This document shows positions 1 through 7,402 of a DNA stretch of 17,152 nt, piece by piece. Within the stretch, counting starts at the first letter, position 1. Every line of letters starts with the position of its first letter. The position numbers and the translations under genes were made by a program. Source of the DNA: UBA1737 sp964474685 (GTDB taxonomy: Bacteria > Bacillota_I > Bacilli_A > ML615J-28 > CAG-313); NCBI GenBank assembly GCA_964474685.1, contig CAYYTE010000026.1, positions 1 through 17,152 of the forward strand, written 5' to 3'. Below the pieces are notes generated by a model that was not told the DNA's origin, did not search any database, and worked only from the letters and a program-made list of their open reading frames with translations.

Positions 1-1268
1 ATCTCATCCGCAATCTTATCATAACCCGCTTTTAATACAAATTCAGGGGCTCCTAATAAGTAGGTTTCCCCATCTCCAAACTTAACAGCACTAAATTTTC
101 GATCACTTGAAAAAGCATATGTTTCAAGTGGATTATACTTCTTACTATAACCAAAATAAGAAATTAATGCCTTTGCAGTAGAATTGGTTTCATTTAATGC
201 CGTATTCATACTACCAATTAACTCATCAATCAAATATTTTTTCTTACCATAATCAATATAACGAAGTACCGACATACTTCCATCTGTTATCGTACCCGTT
301 TTATCTAAACATAATACATTAACTCTTGCTAACATTTCAATACAATACATATCTTGTACAAGAGTATGTTGTAAGGAAAGTCTTACAACACTTACCGCAA
401 GCGCCACACTCGTTAATAGATACAAGCCAGAAGGAATCATTCCCAATAATGCGGTAGAAGTATTCTTAGCCGCAATATACAAAGGTAACCCAATGCGCAC
501 ATTTTTAATAAATAATACCACACCTGATACTAACAAGAACACACAAATAAATGAAATAAGAATATTAAAAGTTCTTAAGATTTCAGACTTTGGTTTCTTA
601 TATGATTTTGCTTGACTCGTTAAATTTTCAATTTGATTGTCTTTTCCAACATGTTCTACTTTTAAAATACAATTACCCGAAACAATAAAGGAACCAGAGA
701 ATAATAAATCCCCTTTTTGTTTTCGAATAGATATACTTTCACCAGTTAGTTGAGATTCATTTACTTCAACTTCACCATCCATTAAAATAGCATCCGCAGT
801 CACTTGTCTTCCTGGAGATAGAAGCATAATATCATCTAATACAATCGATTTTACATCAATCTCTTGTTTCGTTTTATCTCGAACAACTGTTACCGTCGGA
901 GTAGATAGTAAAGTTAATTTATCAATATTCTTTTTAGAACGAATTTCTTGAATGGTACCGATTAAGGTATTTGCAAGAACAATTGCCACAAAGCTAAAAT
1001 CCATAACATTAAAAGCATGCCCTTTATTACTACCTTGTAATTCAGAGACAAGAAGGAATACAAAAATAACAAGATAAATCATGTTAAATATTGTGAACGT
1101 ATTTTTAAAGATGATTTGTCCAATTGACTTACCACTTTTACGTTTATTATCATTTGTAAGACCTTGAGATATTCTAAGATTCACTTCTTGTTGTGTCAAA
1201 CCATCGGTTAACAACGGGTTAAATCTTTTTTCTTTTATAATGTCTTGTTTAATGTCTTTATCTTTCAT
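1..1268 (-). CDS. Cation-transporting P-type ATPase, CtpE-like (3' part missing)
   Basis: An open frame runs on the minus strand from ATG 1268 to the window edge (about 422 residues, C-terminus missing). Visible P-type ATPase hallmarks are the actuator motif TGES at residues 175-178, membrane motif PSGL at 279-282 (the usual form is PEGL) and the phosphorylation site DKTGT at 322-326, with Asp322 as the aspartyl-phosphate. There is no N-terminal heavy-metal-binding domain. Two hydrophobic helices lie before the actuator domain and two between TGES and DKTGT. The N-terminal LTDGLTQQEV-type opening, and the VALAVSVVRL stretch before the phosphorylation site, resemble the CtpE-like group, which is linked to calcium uptake in mycobacteria. 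The ion cannot be read from this part because helices 5-6 and the nucleotide domain are outside the window. A credible promoter lies just upstream, but the ribosome binding site is weak (AAGG, 12 bases from ATG). Family call is firm; subgroup and substrate are inference. Confidence 0.9.
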   Translation of the reverse strand, partial: MKDKDIKQDIIKEKRFNPLLTDGLTQQEVNLRISQGLTNDNKRKSGKSIGQIIFKNTFTIFNMIYLVIFVFLLVSELQGSNKGHAFNVMDFSFVAIVLANTLIGTIQEIRSKKNIDKLTLLSTPTVTVVRDKTKQEIDVKSIVLDDIMLLSPGRQVTADAILMDGEVEVNESQLTGESISIRKQKGDLLFSGSFIVSGNCILKVEHVGKDNQIENLTSQAKSYKKPKSEILRTFNILISFICVFLLVSGVVLFIKNVRIGLPLYIAAKNTSTALLGMIPSGLYLLTSVALAVSVVRLSLQHTLVQDMYCIEMLARVNVLCLDKTGTITDGSMSVLRYIDYGKKKYLIDELIGSMNTALNETNSTAKALISYFGYSKKYNPLETYAFSSDRKFSAVKFGDGETYLLGAPEFVLKAGYDKIADE

Positions 1269-1292
1269 TTTATTACCAAACCTTATTTACAT

Positions 1293-1321
1293 ATTCTATC
1301 ATATTTTTTGCAGTTTGTAAA
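1293..1321 (-). promoter_or_regulatory. Promoter of the P-type ATPase gene
   Basis: Read on the minus strand, there is a -35 box TTTACA (1321-1316), a 17-base spacer and a -10 box TAGAAT (1298-1293). This lies 25 bases before the ATPase start codon. Both boxes are close to the housekeeping consensus. It is divergent from the promoter proposed for the amidase gene. Confidence 0.55.
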
Positions 1322-1354
1322 TCAAATGAATATAAGATTATCGGTTTGTTTCAT

Positions 1355-1383
1355 TTTATAACAATTCATAACGATTATATGAT
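1355..1383 (+). promoter_or_regulatory. Possible promoter of the amidase-Nudix operon
   Basis: A TATGAT -10 box (1378-1383) is preceded at 17 bases by TTTATA (1355-1360), a weak -35 with four of six consensus bases. It lies 30 bases before the amidase ATG. The -10 is convincing and the -35 is not. Confidence 0.4.
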
Positions 1384-1412
1384 AAAATAAGGAGAAGAAA
1401 AAGGAGAATAAT

Positions 1413-2093
1413 ATGAAACAACGATTAATAGGTATCAGTCCAAGACTCTATATAGAGAATGACAAATGCTTTTATCGATTAAGGCAAGAATATATTGACT
1501 GCTTTAACTCGTTAGATGTATCTTGTGTTTTATTAACAATACCCAATCTAGAACAAGTATTACCCTTGTGTGATGGTTTTTTAATCCCCGGTGGAGATGA
1601 TTTTGACCCAAAGTATTATAATGAACCAAATAACGGTCTATCCTTAGACATTGATGAAAGAATTGACAAAGTAGATATTCAAATCATTCAATATGCAACC
1701 ATGCATAAAATCCCTTTATTAGGAATATGTAGAGGAATACAGGCAATAAATTGTTGTTTTCATTTTCCATTGTATCAAGATATAGCAAAAGCTAATAAAT
1801 CTCACACAGTAAAAGATCATATGCATAGTGTTTTAAGAGTAAATGAAACTCCTCTGACAAAACTTCTACCAAAAGAATTTATGGTCAATTCCTTCCATCA
1901 TCAAGCTGTAGCCAAAGTTCCAGATGATTTTATAATTACTTATATGCACGAAGACATCATTGAAGCAATAGAGCATAAAACTCTTCCCATTTATGCCTTC
2001 CAATGGCATCCTGAAAGGCTTTTATCCACACCAGAAAGCCAAACAATTTTTTCCTATTTTATAAAGAAAGTGAAAGAGCATAATGAAAGATAA
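1413..2093 (+). CDS. Gamma-glutamyl-gamma-aminobutyrate hydrolase family protein (peptidase C26, class I glutamine amidotransferase-like)
   Basis: This is a 226-residue cytoplasmic protein, close to the usual length of PuuD-like hydrolases. These enzymes cleave the gamma-glutamyl amide bond of small conjugates such as gamma-glutamyl-GABA. The class I amidotransferase triad is complete: the nucleophile Cys106 in GICRG (nucleophile elbow, residues 104-108), and His199 and Glu201 in QWHPE. The family's early motif GFLIPGGDDFDP is at 55-66 and NSFHHQAV at 159-166. ATG 1413 is supported by AAGGAG at 1401-1406, seven bases upstream. The 3' end overlaps the Nudix gene by 11 bases, so the two are probably translationally coupled. 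No polyamine genes are nearby, so the PuuD substrate should not be assumed; any gamma-glutamyl compound is possible. Confidence 0.9.
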   Translation: MKQRLIGISPRLYIENDKCFYRLRQEYIDCFNSLDVSCVLLTIPNLEQVLPLCDGFLIPGGDDFDPKYYNEPNNGLSLDIDERIDKVDIQIIQYATMHKIPLLGICRGIQAINCCFHFPLYQDIAKANKSHTVKDHMHSVLRVNETPLTKLLPKEFMVNSFHHQAVAKVPDDFIITYMHEDIIEAIEHKTLPIYAFQWHPERLLSTPESQTIFSYFIKKVKEHNER

Positions 2094-2622
2094 ACTCATA
2101 CAAGAATCTACCCTTTATGAAGGTAGAATCCTAAAACTAAAAAAACAAATCATTGAAACAGCCGATGGTAGAATTACTACAAGAGAAATCATCGATCACC
2201 CCGATATTGTCTGTATTATCGCAGTCACAAATGATGAAAAGATACTATTAGTAAAACAATATCGAAGTGTTATCGCTCGTGATCTAATTGAACTACCCGC
2301 TGGTTTTGTAGATAAAGGCGAAACCCCACAAGAGTCGGCTGAAAGAGAACTTAGAGAGGAAACAGGCTATAAAGCCAACCACATCTTCTATGCAACAACT
2401 ATTTTCTCATCTCCTGGCTTTACCAATGAACAAATCCATTTCTTTATCGCAACTGATTTAACCCTAGATCCACTGATTGCGGAAGACACCGCATTAATCA
2501 CCCTAACACTCTTAGATGCTAATGATATTGTGGATTTCATTCAAACCGCAAAAATCAATGACGGAAAAACTCTTTCCGGATTACTTATAGCAAAAACTTA
2601 TCTAGAGGGATTAAAGAAATAA
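2083..2622 (+). CDS. nudF: Nudix hydrolase, ADP-ribose pyrophosphatase type
   Basis: This 179-residue protein has the length and layout of NudF-type ADP-ribose pyrophosphatases, which split ADP-ribose into AMP and ribose 5-phosphate with Mg2+. The Nudix box GX5EX7REUXEEXGU is intact at residues 74-96, with Glu92 and Glu93 as metal ligands. It is preceded by the LVKQYR and ELPAG segments (56-61, 70-74) typical of the ADP-ribose group. The start overlaps the last 11 bases of the amidase gene. Its stop codon TAA (2620-2622) lies inside a nine-base-pair hairpin that may end the transcript. Family is certain. ADP-ribose as substrate rests on resemblance, and other nucleotide sugars are possible. 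Confidence 0.88.
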   Translation: MKDKLIQESTLYEGRILKLKKQIIETADGRITTREIIDHPDIVCIIAVTNDEKILLVKQYRSVIARDLIELPAGFVDKGETPQESAERELREETGYKANHIFYATTIFSSPGFTNEQIHFFIATDLTLDPLIAEDTALITLTLLDANDIVDFIQTAKINDGKTLSGLLIAKTYLEGLKK

Positions 2623-2628
2623 TCCCTC
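2605..2628 (+). terminator. Hairpin over the Nudix stop codon, possible terminator
   Basis: GAGGGATTA (2605-2613) and TAATCCCTC (2620-2628) pair perfectly over nine bases with a six-base loop. The right arm contains the stop codon. The following CTTATTATATAA is only moderately T-rich, so termination may be partial. A separate promoter for the next operon lies 30-60 bases on, which fits a transcription boundary here. Confidence 0.5.
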
Positions 2629-2659
2629 CTTATTATATAAGGAAACATAATACATCTTT

Positions 2660-2689
2660 TTGGTAATTCTATTTAAAATTTGATATAAT
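2660..2689 (+). promoter_or_regulatory. Promoter of the lipoprotein-ABC transporter operon (extended -10)
   Basis: There is a perfect -10 TATAAT at 2684-2689 with an upstream TG at 2681-2682 (extended -10). A TTGGTA -35 lies at 2660-2665 with an 18-base spacer. The start codon is at 2716. The 16 bases 2675-2690 recur exactly before the FAD dehydrogenase gene. Confidence 0.7.
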
Positions 2690-2715
2690 ATATAAAATAT
2701 GGAGGCATATAAAAT

Positions 2716-4215
2716 ATGAACAGACTTACAAACCATCCTCAATTAATGATTAAATCTTTACTCATTAGTACAACCCTACTCTTTTTATTTGGACTATATT
2801 CCTGCAAAAAGGAAGTAATTTTACCCTTGAGTGAAAGCGCTATCGCAATTATCTATAAAGAGGATAAACCATATCTTATCACACAAGATCAAACTTTATT
2901 TGATTTATCAAAGTATGATGAAATTGAGGATAACTTTGATGACTATATTAAGGTTAAAAAAGATGGCCTTTATGGTTATATAGATAAAACGGGACTTGAG
3001 ATTATTCCCCCTAGTTATGAAGACGCAATGCCAATGAAAGAACAGAAAGCAGTTGTTAGAATTAATAATCAATACCAAATCATTGATACAACCGGAAAGG
3101 TACTATATACACTTCCAAACAATATTACTTCTTCTTCCTACTTTTCCAATAATCACTTAGTATGTGAGCTAAATAATACCTTTGGTTATATTGTCTATAA
3201 CGAAACAGATTCTACTTTTAAGGTTCAAACACCTATAAAAACTACTATTTTAAATAATGTTGAAACACAAGTATTCCCCTATGAATATTGTGGAAGTTAC
3301 CAAGAAAACTTTGGAGTAGTAGGTTCCATATCCTTAGATCCTGCCCAGTTAAAGTGCTATTACACTTATCTTGATTTAAATGGAAATCAGTTCTTTACAA
3401 ATGAAAGTCAAAACCCGGATATTCAAACCGCATGGGAATATTGTGGAAACTTTAAAGAAGGATACGCAAGAGTAGCAAATACAGGAACATTTCACATCTA
3501 TGAAAACATAAAAGATAACTTTGTTAGTATGGATGTTGAAACCCTACTCTATCAATATATTTCATCCACTCAGGATATTTATGGGAACCCTGTATATTTA
3601 ACGGATTCCGATGGAACTATATTAAAATATCCATATGCGGAAGACATAAGTGATGGTACACTCCTTGTTGCAAACTTAGGTTATTTTAAATCTCTTGACT
3701 TATATTTCCGTCACTATGATTATTACAATCTTACAGGCGATGCTTTTTTAAAGGATGCGATTCTTTATGAACCAACAGGTTATCCAAAAGTATTTATGCT
3801 CACCTCACTTTTATCAATCAAAGAAACAATGGTATTTCGTAGAGGTGGTAACACCAGTTCTTATAAAATAAACTATTACTATACAAAAGTTACTGAAGAA
3901 GGAAATCACTACCAGTTTAGTGATGCCATATGGGATATACCTGTTACAGCACAATGGTTTATCGATTATAAAAATAAATACTATCCAAATGCAACGAATG
4001 ATGTAATTGTAAAAAATCGATTTGAAAACCCTTATGAAATGGATACTCTAAGAAAAATTACAACAAATGATAAATCGCTTATCACAACGAAAGTTCGTAT
4101 TTCCGAAACAAATAATTACGGACTTGTATACTTAAAAGAAACTGAAGATACAACTAAAGGTGGTTTTATTGTCACTTATTTAATTGATCCAATTTACACA
4201 AAAATTATATACTAA
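2716..4215 (+). CDS. WG-repeat-like lipoprotein
   Basis: This 499-residue protein has a lipoprotein signal: Lys13, a hydrophobic core at 14-28 and a lipobox LYSC with Cys30 as the predicted lipidated residue. It should sit on the outer face of the membrane. ATG 2716 is preferred over the in-frame ATG 2746 because GGAGG (2701-2705) lies ten bases before it. The mature part has segments like WG/KWG repeats. The clearest pair is at residues 81-134: KKDGLYGYID, then GLEIIPPSYEDA, then a second, degenerate unit ending TTGKVLYTL. Weaker copies around residues 190-275 include FGVVG and a FKEGYARV segment. Such repeats usually form beta-propeller-like binding surfaces without catalytic activity. The gene ends nine bases before an ABC transporter gene, so it may be that transporter's accessory or substrate-binding subunit. 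That role is inference. Confidence 0.75.
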   Translation: MNRLTNHPQLMIKSLLISTTLLFLFGLYSCKKEVILPLSESAIAIIYKEDKPYLITQDQTLFDLSKYDEIEDNFDDYIKVKKDGLYGYIDKTGLEIIPPSYEDAMPMKEQKAVVRINNQYQIIDTTGKVLYTLPNNITSSSYFSNNHLVCELNNTFGYIVYNETDSTFKVQTPIKTTILNNVETQVFPYEYCGSYQENFGVVGSISLDPAQLKCYYTYLDLNGNQFFTNESQNPDIQTAWEYCGNFKEGYARVANTGTFHIYENIKDNFVSMDVETLLYQYISSTQDIYGNPVYLTDSDGTILKYPYAEDISDGTLLVANLGYFKSLDLYFRHYDYYNLTGDAFLKDAILYEPTGYPKVFMLTSLLSIKETMVFRRGGNTSSYKINYYYTKVTEEGNHYQFSDAIWDIPVTAQWFIDYKNKYYPNATNDVIVKNRFENPYEMDTLRKITTNDKSLITTKVRISETNNYGLVYLKETEDTTKGGFIVTYLIDPIYTKIIY

Positions 4216-4224
4216 GGAGACCCT

Positions 4225-6690
4225 ATGATAAAGTTAAATCATGTTGAAAAATATTATAAATCTGGAAACGAAAAGTATCACGCTTTAAAAGATATTCAAT
4301 TAACCTTCCCAGATATTGGCTTAATTTATATTGTTGGTAAAAGTGGGAGTGGGAAATCAACATTATTAAACATTTTAGGGGGACTCGATAGTTATGATTC
4401 TGGTGAAATCTACTACGACAATTTATGTACAAAGAACTTCAAAGAAAAAGATTATCAAGCACTAAGAAATAGTTATATTGGCTTTATATTTCAAGAATTT
4501 AATGTAATAAAATCCTTAACAGTTTATGAAAATGTCGCTTTATCGATTGATTTATTAGGTCAATCCACAAAAGAGAAGCATGATTGGATCATGCAAACAC
4601 TCGACGATGTCGGACTTAAAAATAAAGCAAAAAGAAATATGAATGAATTATCCGGTGGTGAAAGACAAAGAGTAGCTATTGCAAGAGCGCTCGTGAAAAA
4701 GCCCAAAGTAATTATTGCGGACGAACCAACGGGTAACTTAGACAGCAAAAATCGTGATATCGTAATGAATCTATTAAAAAAATTATCCTTAAATCACTTA
4801 GTAATTGTTGTTACTCATGACAAACATCTATCTTATAAATTTGGAGATAGAGAAATTACCATCAAAGATGGAGCTATTATTCAAGATGAAATGATTCATC
4901 CAGAAGATATGATTACTGCTGAGGATGAACAATTAACTATTGAACCAATTACACCAAAACTAAAAACAAGCATTCATTTAGCTTGGAATTCGTTTGTAAA
5001 ACATAAGGTTCGATTCATTTTAATTATACTCCTATTTTCAGTATCCTTGCTGTTTGCGGGAAGTGTAATTAACTTATACAAAGTAGATTCTTGCAAAGAA
5101 TATGCAAATTATCAAAATGACTATAATAACTTTGTTATCGACATCGGTCAAAACTACAATTCTTATAATATCACAACAAATTCATCATTCTTTACCAATG
5201 AATTAGAAAAATATCAAAATAAATATAAAGAAATGACGAATAATCAATTATCTATGTTTACAACAATTCCCTATTCTATCAATATTCATAATAATGCGGA
5301 TGTAACTTCCTATGATACATCGTTTTATCAAAGTAATATTCAATCCATAGTTCGTTATGATTCTATAGATAGTCTTCAAAAAGTTTCTACTAGACAAATT
5401 TATGAAGGTGATGGGACGCTGGAAAGAAAAACTTATATGTGTTATATCACCGACTATCTCGCTCAAAGTTTAATAAAACAAAATTACTGGGGAACATCTA
5501 CCCCATCTATTACGAAAGAGACATTAGGTCTATCCATTTCTTGTGATGGTTGCCATACTCCTATTTATATTAAAGGACTAATTTATACAAATTATTCTAG
5601 CTTTCAAAACAAAGACTTTACAGATTCAAAGATACTCGGTGCTTTTACCGACAACCTTAAATTCTACAATGCCTTATTTCTTGAAAACTCTACATTTGAA
5701 TCCTACTTTTCTTCCACCAATATTGATTCTGTTACAGATAATTTAATCTATTCTGGAATGGGTGAAGTAGGTAACGTTGATAATATTACTTATACAAGAG
5801 TTCACTCTTCTATCAAATACCTAAATGGCGTTGCGCCCATTGCTCCAATCGAAGGTAAACCTTACCAAATTGCAATATCAAAAAGTTTATATCAAAAATG
5901 TTTTAAACGGGATCCTGCAAGTGCAAGTTATTGTCAAATTAAAAATGAATCGGGCACAGTGATAGGAACCGGCGGTATTGTTAACTATGGTAACTTTGAA
6001 GCAAACTTCTATTTTTGTGGGACCAAAAGAGTTCCAACTCCCATCAGTGTTATAATCACAGGAATTATCGACAGTGATGAAGATACTCTTTATATGCCAC
6101 AATCTACTCCCTATTTTGGCCAATACCTTTCTTCTTCTTTTTATCAAGGAGGAACATTACTTATCATACCAACTAACGATACAATAACCAATAGTGAAAT
6201 TTATTCGGATATGTTAAAAGAAAACATAAGTATCAACAATGACTCATTCAAAAAAATCCGTTTAGTTAGTGAATTCATTCGCGATAATTTAATCATATTT
6301 GCAGGATTATTCTTTACCTTTGGATTATTTAGTATTTTAATGATTTTTAATTTCGTCATTATTACCATTAAAAACTCTACTCATGATATCGGAATCTATT
6401 TATCCCTCGGAATGAATGGATTTAAGATTGCTTGCATATACTTTTTCCAAGTGCTTTTGATTGGAATCATCAGTTTTATCATTAGTTCCATTGGAATTTT
6501 CACATTTTTAAGAATACTGGATAATGCTTTTAGTAGTCAAGCTTTGATTGATTTTAAAATTATTAAATTTACACCCATCGGTGTAGTACTTACTTTATTA
6601 ATATCGATACTTGTTCCAATTATATCCGTCATATTCCCATTAATCAGGTTATGCCGAAAAAAACCAGTCGATATTTTAAAATTATCCTAG
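4225..6690 (+). CDS. ABC transporter, ATPase-permease fusion (MacB/FtsX type)
   Basis: This 821-residue protein joins an N-terminal ABC ATPase to a C-terminal permease. ATPase motifs are Walker A GKSGSGKST (38-46), Q-loop Gln90, signature LSGGE (142-146), Walker B VIIADE (162-167) and switch His198. This is the LolD/MacB group, which drives mechanotransmission or export rather than import. The permease has helix 1 at about 262-283, an outside domain of about 400 residues, and three helices near 689-711, 735-758 and 784-806. The C-terminal block contains the FtsX-domain segment IGIYLSLGMNG. MacB has the same order, ATPase first. AAGGAGA ends a few bases before ATG 4225, nine bases after the lipoprotein stop. 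It probably pairs with the split half-transporter downstream. Likely cargo is a peptide, drug or lipid-linked molecule; the substrate is unknown. Confidence 0.9.
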   Translation: MIKLNHVEKYYKSGNEKYHALKDIQLTFPDIGLIYIVGKSGSGKSTLLNILGGLDSYDSGEIYYDNLCTKNFKEKDYQALRNSYIGFIFQEFNVIKSLTVYENVALSIDLLGQSTKEKHDWIMQTLDDVGLKNKAKRNMNELSGGERQRVAIARALVKKPKVIIADEPTGNLDSKNRDIVMNLLKKLSLNHLVIVVTHDKHLSYKFGDREITIKDGAIIQDEMIHPEDMITAEDEQLTIEPITPKLKTSIHLAWNSFVKHKVRFILIILLFSVSLLFAGSVINLYKVDSCKEYANYQNDYNNFVIDIGQNYNSYNITTNSSFFTNELEKYQNKYKEMTNNQLSMFTTIPYSINIHNNADVTSYDTSFYQSNIQSIVRYDSIDSLQKVSTRQIYEGDGTLERKTYMCYITDYLAQSLIKQNYWGTSTPSITKETLGLSISCDGCHTPIYIKGLIYTNYSSFQNKDFTDSKILGAFTDNLKFYNALFLENSTFESYFSSTNIDSVTDNLIYSGMGEVGNVDNITYTRVHSSIKYLNGVAPIAPIEGKPYQIAISKSLYQKCFKRDPASASYCQIKNESGTVIGTGGIVNYGNFEANFYFCGTKRVPTPISVIITGIIDSDEDTLYMPQSTPYFGQYLSSSFYQGGTLLIIPTNDTITNSEIYSDMLKENISINNDSFKKIRLVSEFIRDNLIIFAGLFFTFGLFSILMIFNFVIITIKNSTHDIGIYLSLGMNGFKIACIYFFQVLLIGIISFIISSIGIFTFLRILDNAFSSQALIDFKIIKFTPIGVVLTLLISILVPIISVIFPLIRLCRKKPVDILKLS

Positions 6691-6700
6691 GAGGTAACTC

Positions 6701-7402
6701 ATGATTACATTACAACATGTGAATAAAACCTACATTTCTGCAGGTGAAAAAATCAACGCTATTCGTGATTTATCTTTTACCTTCCCAGATACCGGACTCG
6801 TATTTATCTTAGGTCCCTCGGGAAGTGGAAAATCTACCCTTTTAAATCTCTTAGGCTGTTTAGACAAACCTACGAGTGGAGAAATATGGATTGAAAACAA
6901 AGAAGTACATACATTAAGTAAGCAACAACAATGTGCCTATTTAAACACCTATCTTGGTTTTGTATTTCAAGAGTATAATATTTTAAAAGACTTAACATTA
7001 AAAGAAAATATCGCATTACCTTTAGAAATCCAAAATATTCATGGACGTAAAAAGAAAGAAATGGTCAAAGCCATTATTGAAAAAGTGGGTCTATCAGGAC
7101 TTGAAAAAAGAAAAGTATCCCAACTATCCGGAGGTCAAAAGCAAATAATTGCAATTGCGAGTGCATTAGTTAAAGAGCCTAAAATGATAATTGCGGATGA
7201 ACCCACAGGAAACTTAGATAGTGAAAACTCTGAAAGCATATTTAAACTATTTAAAGAACTTTCAAGCGATCGTTTAATCATAATCGTTACTCATGATGAA
7301 GAAAGCGCACAAAAATACGCCGATAAAATCGTATTAATATCACCAGATGGCGATTCCAAAACAAGTATCAATACAAATGAGAAAGAAGGATTGACAGCAT
7401 GA
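6701..7402 (+). CDS. ABC transporter ATP-binding protein (LolD/MacB-like)
   Basis: This 233-residue ATPase powers the permease encoded next to it. Its motifs fall at exactly the same residue numbers as in the preceding fusion protein: Walker A GPSGSGKST (38-46), Gln90 of the Q-loop, LSGGQ (142-146), Walker B IIADE (163-167) and His198. This indicates a duplication with no net insertions over about 200 residues. After the signature the usual QRVAIARAL reads QIIAIASAL (148-156), losing two conserved Arg residues. The catalytic Glu167 is kept, so ATP hydrolysis should remain possible. GGAGG (6691-6695) precedes ATG 6701. The stop overlaps the permease start by four bases (ATGA). Confidence 0.9.
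   Translation: MITLQHVNKTYISAGEKINAIRDLSFTFPDTGLVFILGPSGSGKSTLLNLLGCLDKPTSGEIWIENKEVHTLSKQQQCAYLNTYLGFVFQEYNILKDLTLKENIALPLEIQNIHGRKKKEMVKAIIEKVGLSGLEKRKVSQLSGGQKQIIAIASALVKEPKMIIADEPTGNLDSENSESIFKLFKELSSDRLIIIVTHDEESAQKYADKIVLISPDGDSKTSINTNEKEGLTA

Noticed and set aside
1413..2093. Naming the amidase puuD
   Set aside because: The family match is good, but no putrescine pathway genes are present and the substrate cannot be read from the motifs.
4223..4432. Minus-strand 69-codon frame antisense to the first ABC ATPase
   Set aside because: It overlaps Walker A coding sequence of a certain gene, has no ribosome binding site and no family-like composition.
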